Assembly: GCF_000733925.1 (NCBI RefSeq)
Contig: NZ_JPOO01000003.1
Span: 62,001-126,000 of the forward strand
DNA length: 64,000 nucleotides
Origin: Arenibacter algicola
GTDB taxonomy: Bacteria > Bacteroidota > Bacteroidia > Flavobacteriales > Flavobacteriaceae
Direction: 5' to 3'
Shown: positions 1-8,082 of the stretch, one piece after another
Layout: each line of letters begins with the position of its first letter
How positions within the stretch are numbered: the first letter of the stretch is position 1
Notes under the pieces: generated by a model
What the model saw: the letters and a program-made list of their open reading frames with translations, nothing else
Told to the model about the DNA's origin: nothing
Database searches by the model: none
Translations under genes and position numbers: made by a program

Positions 1-20
1 TAGGTAAATTCTTACAATTT

Positions 21-38
21 AGATTGGGAACCCAATCT
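21..38. other. Short perfect inverted repeat at left edge
   Basis: Arms AGATTGG and CCAATCT flank a 4-nt GAAC loop. There is no T-run on either side, so a terminator is not supported. It lies downstream of the gene ending at 94 and could be an operator for something left of the window. Confidence 0.35.
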
Positions 39-93
39 TGCAGGGAGAAGGGATTATATTAAAGAGTGAAAATTCATCAATAGTTGTATGTGA

Positions 94-429
94 TTAAATC
101 TCTTCTATTATTGATTTTCCGCAGGATTTATTACCACTTGTCCATTGCCAATTTTCGTAAAGTCTGATTTTTCCGTTGGACAGAATTTCCGGTTTTGAAT
201 TGCAGACCCCGGTCATTAATTCTCCTTTAGCGTTAACTTGATGATACCGCATGTCTATATTCCCGTCCGGGTCTACCAAACCTATCAAATGTCCTCTTAT
301 AATTTCCCCACCTTCATAATCGGAAGTCAATATATTGCCTTTTTGCCGGTATTTAAAAATGGTTTCAGCGGAAGTTTCCCCATTTTCCGAGTTTTGGACG
401 GTTCTAAATTTCTTATTGTTATAATTCAT
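94..429 (-). CDS. Small conserved cytosolic protein (often named N-acetylglutamate synthase-like)
   Basis: A protein of about 111 residues starting at the internal Met (MNYNNKKFRTV). The upstream ATG at 453 would add eight residues and is less typical for the family. The body (ENGETSAETIF, GHLIGLVDPDGNIDMRYHQVN, KGELMTG, NGKIRLYENWQW) matches a small family common in Bacteroidota and Firmicutes. It is frequently annotated as N-acetylglutamate synthase although no GNAT acetyl-CoA loop is visible, so that name should not be trusted. Regular beta-hairpin-like segments suggest a compact beta-rich fold. Only a few bases separate it from the amidohydrolase stop at 456, so co-transcription with that gene is possible. 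The biological role is unknown. Confidence 0.75.
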   Translation of the reverse strand: MNYNNKKFRTVQNSENGETSAETIFKYRQKGNILTSDYEGGEIIRGHLIGLVDPDGNIDMRYHQVNAKGELMTGVCNSKPEILSNGKIRLYENWQWTSGNKSCGKSIIEEI

Positions 430-455
430 GGGGATCTTTACATTTAAAATCAATC

Positions 456-2177
456 CTACTTGGTATATACTATTTCGCCCCCAAAAATCGTCATGGCTAT
501 CTCCGTATTTAAAAGCTCTTTTTCAGCAACCTTCATTAGATCCTGGTTATAAATAGTGAAATCGGCTAATTTACCAACCGTTATAGAGCCCTTAATGCCC
601 TCTTCAAAGGCTCCATAGGCCGCATCCAGGGTATATGATCTAAGGGCCTGCTCCCGTGTCATCTTTTCTGCCGGCTCATAACCTCCATCCGGGGTACCTT
701 GTAAAGTCTTTCTTGTTACACTGGCATAGAAACTCGCGATTGGGTTTAGTGGTTCCACTGGTACATCGGTGCCGTTCACTATGGGGATACCACTTTTTAA
801 AAGGCTTTGCCACATATAGGCACCTTCTTTTATTCGTTGTTCTCCCAAACGGTCAATTGCCCAAGCCCTATCCGAAGACATGTGTATGGCTTGCATTGCC
901 GGAATAACTTTTAATTGGGCAAATCGGGGTATATCTTCAGGATGTAAATGTTGAGCATGCTCTATCCGGAACCTGTGATCGGTTGCCAATTGGGGCAATT
1001 CGGTAAAGGCCGATTCGTACCGGTCCAGCACTTCCCTATTGGCCCGGTCGCCTATAGCGTGTGAGCATACCTGAAAACCGTACTCTAGACCGTTAATTGC
1101 GGTTTCTTCCACAAAATTCATTGGGAGGGTTTCGTGGCCAAAATGTCCAGGCCTATCGGTATAGGCTTCCAACAACCAAGCCCCTCGCGAACCCAAGGCC
1201 CCATCACAGTTTAATTTCACGGAGCGGATAGTTACTAAATTATCGGGATCCACTATTGGACCCTTTTTATACCATTCGTTCAACAACTCTTTGTCTCCGC
1301 CCGTTAGCATGCCGTACAGTCGAATTTTCATTTTATCCTTGGCTTTCATTTCTTCGTATAGCGCAATGGTCTCTCTACCTATTCCCGCATCGTGAAACCC
1401 GGTAATACCATTTTTATGGCAGGCGGCAACCGCCATTTCAAATGCTTTGATATCTTTTGCAGGAGTGTTCTCGGGTATGTGTTTTGTAATAAGGCTTTGG
1501 GCAAGCTCATTGAAAATACCCGTTGGCCTTCCCATGGCGTCCCGCATTACTTCACCACCTTCGACCTCAAATTTGCTGATTCCTTCCTTGTCCAATTCCA
1601 TTAGGCCGGCAATTTCCATGGCCTTGGCATTGGCAAAACCTGCATGACCACTGGCGTGCCCCAAGTAAACCGGATTGTCAGGGGAAACTGCACTAAGTAA
1701 GTCATGTGTTTGAAAGCCATTTACTGTTTCTGAGGGCATTTCCGTCCATTTGCTTTGATGCCATCCTCTGCCCGTAATCCATTCTCCCGGCGCTGCAGTT
1801 TTAACTCTCTCGGCTACAGCATCTACTATTTCTTGATAGCTGGTGGTGTTATTGAGATCTAAGTTCAATTCATTGTAACCCAATCCCATGAAATGGCCAT
1901 GCCCTTCTATTAATCCTGGCGTCATGGTTTTATCATTAAGATCCAACAGTTGTGTTTGGTCGTTTTTGTATTGTTCGGCTTCGGCAAGACTACCGGCGAA
2001 AAGGATAGTGTTGTCCTTCACGGCTACTGCTTCTACCATTGGCCTAGTAGCATCTACAGTATAAATATTACCTCCAAATATAAGTAAGGTGGCAGATTCA
2101 TGTACCGTACCCTTGCAGGCTGTGAAAAGCAGGAAGCTTATGGACATTCTTACGAAAAGAGAATATCGTAATCGCAT
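456..2177 (-). CDS. YtcJ-like metal-dependent amidohydrolase, lipoprotein
   Basis: A 573-residue amidohydrolase-3 (YtcJ) family enzyme that would hydrolyse C-N bonds of an unknown amide or cyclic substrate. The N-terminus is a signal peptide ending in a lipobox (LFTA-C, Cys21), which predicts attachment to the outer membrane facing the periplasm. Metal-site segments are visible in order: HGH at 93-95, FHDAG in mid-protein, CDGALGSRGAWL, a SHAIGD segment, a RIEHAQ segment and a C-terminal NGTDVPVEP Asp. These are the usual YtcJ landmarks and the length is normal. Substrate cannot be inferred from the neighbours. The family call is secure and the physiological role is unknown. Confidence 0.88.
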   Translation of the reverse strand: MRLRYSLFVRMSISFLLFTACKGTVHESATLLIFGGNIYTVDATRPMVEAVAVKDNTILFAGSLAEAEQYKNDQTQLLDLNDKTMTPGLIEGHGHFMGLGYNELNLDLNNTTSYQEIVDAVAERVKTAAPGEWITGRGWHQSKWTEMPSETVNGFQTHDLLSAVSPDNPVYLGHASGHAGFANAKAMEIAGLMELDKEGISKFEVEGGEVMRDAMGRPTGIFNELAQSLITKHIPENTPAKDIKAFEMAVAACHKNGITGFHDAGIGRETIALYEEMKAKDKMKIRLYGMLTGGDKELLNEWYKKGPIVDPDNLVTIRSVKLNCDGALGSRGAWLLEAYTDRPGHFGHETLPMNFVEETAINGLEYGFQVCSHAIGDRANREVLDRYESAFTELPQLATDHRFRIEHAQHLHPEDIPRFAQLKVIPAMQAIHMSSDRAWAIDRLGEQRIKEGAYMWQSLLKSGIPIVNGTDVPVEPLNPIASFYASVTRKTLQGTPDGGYEPAEKMTREQALRSYTLDAAYGAFEEGIKGSITVGKLADFTIYNQDLMKVAEKELLNTEIAMTIFGGEIVYTK

Positions 2178-2290
2178 AAATATTCGTTTTAAGAAAGCTG
2201 AATTTACAATTTTAGGTGGAAACTAAAGGCAATGCAATGAGCAATTCCATTTTTTCAATAAAATTATTTACCAAAGGATGGGCAGCTTTT

Positions 2291-3130
2291 TTAATTGGAA
2301 TAGAGATTAAAAAATTCTTCCGTATCCTTAATATCATTTAAACCCAAGATCCAACAAACTTCAGAAAGGTCCGAAAAATCCCTTCCACCTTGAGAAATAC
2401 TCTTATTGTTGTAGCGCCCATCTTTTCCGTTATATTCATTTGAAATTTCAAAGGCGAGTTCCCAAACTTCAAGCAATTTTGGATTTGTAATTTTGTCCTT
2501 CCAATGGGTATATACTGCAGAGTTAAAACCAGGTGTCCCATTACCTACCACATTGCCGTCCGGTATTTTATGATAATCGGTGTTATTCTTTACGAATTCC
2601 AAAGCATTTGGAGAGGTAGATTTTTCATTCCAATCAGAATGTTGAACCACATGTATATTTTCGTTCGTGTTTATTTCAGGTAAACTAGCCTTAATGGATT
2701 GAATAAGTAGGGCAGTAAAATCTGATTGTCCCGCTTCAGCTATCCATACATGGCCTTCATTTAAGAGGGTTTCGGTTATTTTGGACTTAACTTGTTCAAC
2801 GGCGGTTTGTATATTATCATGTGCATCCGTCCAATTGTCCCTGAATGCCAGCTCAAACAATGGATTGGGAGGAACGTACAAGCCGTTCTGAATACCGTAA
2901 GTGCCAGCAACGGCGTGATAATTTATGTTAGAATAAGTGACGTTGGACATGAGTGTAAAAAAAGCAGCTACGGTGTGGAGGTCATCTACATCGGTTTTAC
3001 AATCATATTGAACCAATAGGAGGTCTTTTTCAATATTGAAACTTCCTACTTGCAATTTGCTGTTATCTATGTCATTACTTCTGCATGATAATAATATTAT
3101 CGCTACTATAATTAATGTTCTTGATACCAT
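2291..3130 (-). CDS. Secreted lipoprotein with nucleoside-hydrolase-like Asp motif
   Basis: 279 residues with a short signal peptide and lipobox (ILLS-C, Cys16). After cleavage the chain opens with a strand followed by DCKTDVDDLHT, which resembles the DTDxGxDD calcium loop of nucleoside hydrolases. That loop normally sits at the N-terminus of the mature domain, as here. Later segments (VWIAEAGQSDF, HVVQHSDWNE, GNGTPGFNS) also fit the alpha/beta architecture of that superfamily. The second conserved Asp-His pair cannot be assigned with confidence, so the catalytic call is tentative. The gene stands alone: 113 bp separate it from the amidohydrolase start and over 300 bp of non-coding DNA lies upstream. 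Confidence 0.6.
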   Translation of the reverse strand: MVSRTLIIVAIILLSCRSNDIDNSKLQVGSFNIEKDLLLVQYDCKTDVDDLHTVAAFFTLMSNVTYSNINYHAVAGTYGIQNGLYVPPNPLFELAFRDNWTDAHDNIQTAVEQVKSKITETLLNEGHVWIAEAGQSDFTALLIQSIKASLPEINTNENIHVVQHSDWNEKSTSPNALEFVKNNTDYHKIPDGNVVGNGTPGFNSAVYTHWKDKITNPKLLEVWELAFEISNEYNGKDGRYNNKSISQGGRDFSDLSEVCWILGLNDIKDTEEFFNLYSN

Positions 3131-3460
3131 TATTAGCTAACTAAATTAATCACAATTTACGTTTTTTACTTAACACAAAAGCTCACTGTGACAATTTATC
3201 AATATTACCATCTAGAAAATGTTTTAAATTCTTTCTAGGGTACGGTGTTTAAAATTAATTGAGCCTTTTTTAAAAAAGTAATATTGATTCTGTGGCTAAG
3301 GACAGCTAATATGGATTTTTATTCAGTCTTTAAAGGCGGGTAATAATTAATGCAACAAGTTTGCGCAGTCTTAGGGTAGAACTAAATACTGATTGTTACT
3401 TTATGTTCCGCGGTTTGGAACAATAGACATTCTGGGTACACCAAGACCATATTATCCCGA
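3131..3460. other. Gene-free stretch between lipoprotein gene and egtD
   Basis: 330 bp, AT-rich, with stops in all frames. The only structure seen is a small hairpin (TGTTCC / GGAACA, near 3410-3422) about 40 bp past the egtD stop, with no clear U-run. It presumably holds the promoter of the 2291-3130 gene at its left end. Confidence 0.5.
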
Positions 3461-4408
3461 TTATTCTTTCCCAATAATATAATCTGCAAAATAGTTCTGG
3501 GAATCTGTTATCCTGCCCACAATTTTAAGTCCCGTATTTAAACAGATATTTTGAATGGTAGCGTCGTCGTATTTTCTTGAAATTTCGGTGTGGATCTGTT
3601 CTTCTTTTCTGAAAGCGACTTTCATGTCCAAGCTTTTAATCTCTACCTCTTGATTGACAATACTTTTGATAGCGCTTTTGGCTACTCCTTGCTCTTCGTC
3701 ATACATAGGCGTATGTTCAAACAAATCGGTGTTAAAATCTGCATCAAGTTCGCTGTTTATTCTACTCAATAAATTAAGGTTAAACTCGCTGGTTACCCCC
3801 TGACTATCGTTGTAGGCAGGGAGTACAATGTCCTTGCTTTTCTTTAAATCCACGCCAAGTATAAGTTTATCACCTTTGGATAAGTTCTCACTAAGATGGG
3901 TCAAAAAGAAATTGGCCTCCACATTCTCCATATTTCCAATATTGGAACCTAGGAACAGTACAACTTTGGGAAGGGGAGAGGGTTTTAAATCATGTAGGAT
4001 ATGAAAATAATCCCCTAGTTTGGGACAGATTTTTTTATTAGGGAATTGTTGCTTAATATTTTCTTCGATTTGATTTAGGGCTTTTGCAGAAATATCAATC
4101 GGGCTGTACTGGTATTGAAAGCAGAGGGTGTCCAATGCTTTTAGTAATTCCATGGTCTTATACCCATCACCAGCACCAAGCTCAATTAGGTCGAAGTTTT
4201 TTTGATTTGTAATACCTAGGAGATTAATGATTTCAGAAGCTTTGTTTTCAAAAATTTCAAACTCTGCATTGGTCAAATAATACTCCGGCAATTTCATGAT
4301 CTTAGAAAAGAGTGCAGAACCCTTTTCGTCATAAAGATACTTAGAGGAGAGGCTTTTCGGGCTTTTGCTGAGCCCTTCTTTAACATCGATGGCGAATTGC
4401 TTGTTCAT
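3461..4408 (-). CDS. egtD: L-histidine N-alpha-methyltransferase (EgtD)
   Basis: EgtD trimethylates the alpha-amino group of histidine with SAM to give hercynine, the first step of ergothioneine synthesis. An N-terminal segment typical of the family (YLYDEKGSALFSKI, then LPEYYLTNAE) is followed by the SAM-binding motif ELGAGDG and then YSPIDIS. The protein ends in IVGRITDSQNYFADYIIG. The internal ATG at 4408 is chosen because it overlaps the egtB stop as ATGA, giving 315 residues, close to the usual size. The upstream ATG at 4438 would add ten residues inside egtB. It is the last gene of the six-gene minus-strand operon. EgtC- and EgtE-type genes are absent from the window. Confidence 0.9.
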   Translation of the reverse strand: MNKQFAIDVKEGLSKSPKSLSSKYLYDEKGSALFSKIMKLPEYYLTNAEFEIFENKASEIINLLGITNQKNFDLIELGAGDGYKTMELLKALDTLCFQYQYSPIDISAKALNQIEENIKQQFPNKKICPKLGDYFHILHDLKPSPLPKVVLFLGSNIGNMENVEANFFLTHLSENLSKGDKLILGVDLKKSKDIVLPAYNDSQGVTSEFNLNLLSRINSELDADFNTDLFEHTPMYDEEQGVAKSAIKSIVNQEVEIKSLDMKVAFRKEEQIHTEISRKYDDATIQNICLNTGLKIVGRITDSQNYFADYIIGKE

Positions 4409-5556
4409 TTTGCTAATCGTATTCCGGTAAATTGCCATTGGGCATTTGGGTGAAAAAAATTGCGATAAGTTGGTCGGCTATGCTTTGGTGAAGTGGCTAT
4501 TGAGGCTCCACGGAGAACCATTTGATTAATCATAAATTTGCCATTGTATTCCCCTATTGCACCAGGGGCTTTTTTAAAACCGGGATAAGGCAGATAAGCA
4601 CTGTTGGTCCATTCCCACCGCTGCCCCCAATTAAGTTGGCTCGAAGCTATTTCCCACTCAAATTCTGTAGGCAAACGCATGCCTTTCCATTCAGCAAAAG
4701 CCATGGCTTCATAAAAACTGATATGTTTTAAAATGTCATTTTCCTTTATTTTCTGAAACCCTTTTAAGGTATAATGCATCCATTGCCCATCTAGCTGATG
4801 CCAATACAAAGGCTTAGAAACTTGGTTTTGTTTTAACCACGACCATCCTTCATCCAACCACAGGTTAAAATCCATATAGCCGCCAGCTTCAATAAACTCA
4901 ATGTACTCCCCATTGGTCACCAAGCCTTTTTGAATTTCAAAATCGTGCAAATACACTTTATGGACTCCTAATTCATTATCAAAACAAAATCCATCTCCCT
5001 GATAGCCAATGGTGTAAACCCCTTCTGATATTTTTACATGTCCTGACTCCCTGTTACTTTCTTGATCCAGTAAGCTGGTTTCCACATCATAAGCAGGAAA
5101 AATGGGATTTTGCCCAAACATATATTTGATATCGCTCAGCAATAATTCTTGATGCTGTTGCTCGTGATGCAGGCCTAAGGTTACTAATTGAACCATTTCG
5201 GCATCCAACTTTTGCTGTAACAATTGCCCCATGGCCGTATCCACATGTTTACGATAAGCATACACCTCGTTAGTAGTGGGTCTGGTAAGATTACCACGTT
5301 TTGCCCTTAAAACCCGATCTCCTGCATTGTTGTAATAACTGTTGAACAAGTAGGGGAAATCTATATTGAAAAGCTTATAATCTGGGAGATGGGGAAGTAA
5401 TACAAAGGTTTCAAAAAACCAACTGCTATGTGCCAATTGCCATTTAACCGGACTTGCAAATTCCGCTACCTGGACTACATAATCCTCTGTTTGGAGCGGT
5501 TTGCAGATTTGTTCCGTATAAGCCCTAACGTCATTGTATTGGTTTATCAAGTCCAT
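4405..5556 (-). CDS. egtB: EgtB-type sulfoxide synthase (hercynine oxygenase)
   Basis: A 383-residue non-haem iron enzyme that couples a thiol (cysteine or gamma-glutamylcysteine) to the imidazole C2 of hercynine with O2. The N-terminal DinB-like domain carries the iron ligands His43 (LAHSSWFFE) and the H-x3-H-x-E motif at His131/His135/Glu137 (HEQQHQE). The C-terminal formylglycine-generating-enzyme-like domain shows MRLPTEFEWE, WEWTNSAYLPYPGF and HSRPTYRNFF. Length is slightly below actinobacterial EgtB, as is common in bacteroidetes. It starts within the stop of the preceding flavoreductase gene (TAATG). Thiol donor and exact product cannot be decided from sequence; an OvoA-like activity is the main alternative, but no fused methyltransferase domain is present. 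Confidence 0.9.
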   Translation of the reverse strand: MDLINQYNDVRAYTEQICKPLQTEDYVVQVAEFASPVKWQLAHSSWFFETFVLLPHLPDYKLFNIDFPYLFNSYYNNAGDRVLRAKRGNLTRPTTNEVYAYRKHVDTAMGQLLQQKLDAEMVQLVTLGLHHEQQHQELLLSDIKYMFGQNPIFPAYDVETSLLDQESNRESGHVKISEGVYTIGYQGDGFCFDNELGVHKVYLHDFEIQKGLVTNGEYIEFIEAGGYMDFNLWLDEGWSWLKQNQVSKPLYWHQLDGQWMHYTLKGFQKIKENDILKHISFYEAMAFAEWKGMRLPTEFEWEIASSQLNWGQRWEWTNSAYLPYPGFKKAPGAIGEYNGKFMINQMVLRGASIATSPKHSRPTYRNFFHPNAQWQFTGIRLAK

Positions 5557-6284
5557 TATTCAAGTCCTTTTTTATCTGGATTCCAGAACGGTTTGGTTTT
5601 AATTTGCTTGGTTTCCCAAAGAAGTTCCTGTCTAAAAAACCGGTTTAAGGCAACACACACTCTACTATCGCCTGCTATATAGACTATTTTTCTACCTTTA
5701 AATTTAGAGACTTTTTCGCTCACCATGGCAATTAATTCCTCGGTAGGATTTTTTGGCAATTGGTAAAAGTTGAAAGGGTGGGAGCCATCTATATCGGGAA
5801 ATAGGTCCTGTTTATCTTGACTGTACACAATGCTTTCCACATGTTTGTCTAAGCCTATATTTCTAAGGATCATATAAAGATGGGATAGTGCGGAAAGGTC
5901 TCCTATCATCATATAGTTATCAGCAGTATCCTCCGCCAAAAAGTTGCCTTTTTTGTTTCTAAAATATATTTTTTGACCCACCTGGCATTTTTTTATCCAT
6001 TGACTTCCAATTCCGTTGCTGTGGGTAGCAATGGCCACATCTAAATAGGACTTCTCTTTGTTGATATCCCAAATGCTATAGCTTCTCATTTTGTCTTTTA
6101 AGGACAATTCATCATTGCCGATCCCGAGTCCCATACGTAGGAAGGAACCTGGAATAAAATTGATTTTGCCAATGGTTTCGTTTTCTAAACGTATTTTATA
6201 AGCAGCCTCGGAAAGTTTCACTTTTTCAGTGATTACTGCCTCATTTAAAACAACGGATTTTATTATGCTTTCAATAAAACTCAT
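5556..6284 (-). CDS. Siderophore-interacting-type FAD reductase
   Basis: 242 residues of the SIP/ferredoxin-reductase-like family, which bind FAD and use NAD(P)H to reduce ferric siderophores or other one-electron acceptors. The first half is the FAD beta-barrel, with an RxYS flavin motif in KMRSYSIWD and GSFLRMGLG before it. The second half is a nucleotide-binding domain (MMIGDLSALSHLY, KIVYIAGDSR). It ends in the family-typical aromatic tail TKPFWNPDKKG. The start ATG overlaps the upstream NmrA stop by 4 bp and the stop overlaps the egtB start, so it is translationally coupled to both. There is no siderophore transporter nearby, so here it may feed electrons to the MsrQ-like protein or the EgtB pathway. 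That is inference. Confidence 0.85.
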   Translation of the reverse strand: MSFIESIIKSVVLNEAVITEKVKLSEAAYKIRLENETIGKINFIPGSFLRMGLGIGNDELSLKDKMRSYSIWDINKEKSYLDVAIATHSNGIGSQWIKKCQVGQKIYFRNKKGNFLAEDTADNYMMIGDLSALSHLYMILRNIGLDKHVESIVYSQDKQDLFPDIDGSHPFNFYQLPKNPTEELIAMVSEKVSKFKGRKIVYIAGDSRVCVALNRFFRQELLWETKQIKTKPFWNPDKKGLE

Positions 6285-7150
6285 GCCTTTTGTTTTTTTG
6301 AATGATTTTGATGATAATTTTCTATCATGGTTAAAGGGGATTTATGCGGTCTTCCAGCGGCTTTTTCATAATCTGAAACCACTTCGTTGGCTCCATTTCT
6401 AATGCCTTCATAAATTCCTGCAATGATGGTACCAAGAAATTCACCCAAGGCGGCCTGCCGTTCTTTCTTATAGTCTTCAACGGAAATTGAAGTAAATTTT
6501 AAATTGGTTTTGTACACTTGATTTATATATTCCGCCAATTGAGTTTGGGTAATTGCTTCCCCGACAAGGTTTAAGGTTTGGCCGTTTAGTTTATCATTTA
6601 AAAGGAGTTGTGCGTAGGCAAAACCTAATTCTTCCCTACTGGTATAGGTGCATTTTCCGTCAGCGGCACAGTTGGTAATTCCACCTTCCTTTATATAGGT
6701 GTCCATGTACTCCAAGTCGGGTTCAATATAAATGCCGTTTCTACCAATAATCAATTGTAAACCAGAGCTACGGACATCTTCTTCGGTCTGTCGATTACTT
6801 TGCACCACCGGGCTGAAGGCGGTATTTTCTTCATCGCCAACGATGCTGGTGTACACTATTTTTTGCACTCCATTTAACTTGGCGGCTTCAATCACGTTAC
6901 GGTGTTGCTGAATTCTCTTCTGAGGTTGATCCATTCCAGAAACCAATAACACTTTATCAACGCCCTTTAAAGCCGCATCAAAATCTGTACGACTGTTGTA
7001 ATCCCCTTTTCTGATTTCTATATCCAAGTGTTTGGCCTTTTCTGGTGTGCGTGCAATGCCTATGACGTTTTCCTTACCAATTTCCTTAATCAGCGCTTTT
7101 GCTATTGAAGCTTCTAATTGACCGCTTACGGATGTTACTGCAATTTTCAT
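6281..7150 (-). CDS. NmrA/QorB-like NAD(P)-dependent reductase
   Basis: 289 residues of the atypical short-chain dehydrogenase family that includes NmrA and E. coli QorB. The N-terminal Rossmann strand-turn is present but the glycine loop is modified (TSVSGQLEASI), with IVYTSIVGDE and a Tyr-rich IIGRNGIYIEP following. This is usual for NmrA-like members, which may act as quinone reductases or as redox sensors without catalysis. A C-terminal extension of lysine-rich residues follows the last helix. It lies 3 bp after the MsrQ-like gene and overlaps the flavoreductase start by 4 bp (ATGA). Role in the operon: probably NAD(P)H-dependent reduction of a quinone or oxidised product. Confidence 0.82.
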   Translation of the reverse strand: MKIAVTSVSGQLEASIAKALIKEIGKENVIGIARTPEKAKHLDIEIRKGDYNSRTDFDAALKGVDKVLLVSGMDQPQKRIQQHRNVIEAAKLNGVQKIVYTSIVGDEENTAFSPVVQSNRQTEEDVRSSGLQLIIGRNGIYIEPDLEYMDTYIKEGGITNCAADGKCTYTSREELGFAYAQLLLNDKLNGQTLNLVGEAITQTQLAEYINQVYKTNLKFTSISVEDYKKERQAALGEFLGTIIAGIYEGIRNGANEVVSDYEKAAGRPHKSPLTMIENYHQNHSKKQKA

Positions 7151-7153
7151 GGG

Positions 7154-7786
7154 TTATATTTCTTTTAATTTTCTTTGATGTATTCGATATGCCAATATGC
7201 TTTTTTTAATGGGGGGTATTCTTATAATAAATCCCAAGCCCACAATTACCGCATAGATCAGCCAGGTTTTATCCAAAAGCGCCACATGTAGTAAACTAAG
7301 TACAATAGCAACATATGCCAAACTTTGTAATTGTTTCCACTTTGACTTTAACCTTTTCATGGATTTTCTGTTTGATGTAAATAGTAACGGAAGCAATATT
7401 AGTACGGCTATAAAGCCGGCAATGTAGTTTGCTTGGGTAAAAGTTTCCAAAAGACCTTCGCCCCACACAAATATAATGAAGTGAAGTAGGCTCCATACCG
7501 CTGTGGCAATGCCCATGGCTTGGCGTACAAAAAGGTTATTGATGCCAAACAGAATAAAGAAGGGAGTACAGGTTAATACGGCTGTCATCCAACGAATGGC
7601 AAACTCCCCGGAAATGTGATACAATATGTCCAATGTGGATCTACCTTCACTTGCAGTATCTTCAATCATGCTAATGGATAGCCCATTTGCATAATCAATA
7701 TTGACCATCCCGAAAATGATAAATAAAGGCAAGATCGCCAAAATGGCTACAAGCATCCACCCGTAGTTTCGTTTTATAAACTTCAT
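7154..7786 (-). CDS. MsrQ/YedZ-like haem b membrane protein
   Basis: 210 residues with about six transmembrane helices. Candidate haem ligands sit in helices: His57 (LYHISGEFAI), His102 (SLLHFIIF) and His167 (SLLHVALL). The segment SNRKSMKRLKSKWKQLQSLAYV before the last helices follows the MsrQ pattern in which a Trp precedes the second His-bearing helix. MsrQ passes electrons from a cytosolic flavoreductase through haem to the periplasmic methionine sulfoxide reductase MsrP. No MsrP is seen here, but a flavoreductase is encoded two genes downstream. It lies 1 bp after the stop of the broken zinc-ribbon gene. An alternative is a general ferric-reductase-like membrane domain. Confidence 0.75.
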   Translation of the reverse strand: MKFIKRNYGWMLVAILAILPLFIIFGMVNIDYANGLSISMIEDTASEGRSTLDILYHISGEFAIRWMTAVLTCTPFFILFGINNLFVRQAMGIATAVWSLLHFIIFVWGEGLLETFTQANYIAGFIAVLILLPLLFTSNRKSMKRLKSKWKQLQSLAYVAIVLSLLHVALLDKTWLIYAVIVGLGFIIRIPPIKKSILAYRIHQRKLKEI

Positions 7787-7787
7787 T

Positions 7788-7985
7788 CTATTTATTTGTC
7801 GTTAAAGCTTCCAATTCCTTTTCCAAGGATTCGGCTTTTTCTTTAAATTTTTCCATAGCTTTTTTTAGTTGAGCAACTTTTTTAAAAACTTCCTGGTCTT
7901 AGATAGCTTCATAAATTATCTGCCCATCCTTTTCTTTAATTTTGGATTTACTGCCACAGCTTGGGCAATTTGCTACTTGACTCAT
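7788..7985 (-). pseudogene. Small zinc-ribbon/coiled-coil protein, interrupted by one in-frame stop
   Basis: The reading frame from ATG at 7985 encodes a CPSCG zinc-ribbon half (VANCPSCGSKSK) and runs to residue 28. It then meets TAA at 7899-7901 and continues in the same frame for 36 more codons of Lys/Glu-rich coiled coil (KKAMEKFKEKAESLEKELEAL), ending in TAG at 7788-7790. A CAA-to-TAA change would restore an uninterrupted 65-residue protein. The true stop lies 1 bp before the MsrQ-like start, so this was the first gene of the operon. A function as a small metal-binding adaptor is only a guess. A sequencing error cannot be excluded. Confidence 0.7.
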
Positions 7986-8000
7986 AGTTTTATTTTTTTT

Positions 8001-8072
8001 ACAAAATTGCCATCTCTCTGGCTATTTTAAAAGGTGAATGTAATCCTAAGAATGGTGATTTTGGAACTACGG
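8001..8072 (-). promoter_or_regulatory. Regulon promoter P1, upstream of the egt operon
   Basis: A 72-bp segment aligning without gaps to two others at 9643 and 10464. Read on the minus strand it has an upstream ACCATT box, then TTCACCTTTT as the -33 region, 19 bases, and CAATTTTGT resembling the Bacteroidota -7 element TAnnTTTG. It sits 15-90 bp before the ATG at 7985. The upstream boxes are a likely binding site of the AraC regulator encoded at 10539-11411. Confidence 0.65.
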
Positions 8073-8082
8073 ATAAATACTG

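Noticed and set aside
94..429. Annotation as N-acetylglutamate synthase.
   Set aside because: No GNAT fold motif is seen; the name is a propagated label.
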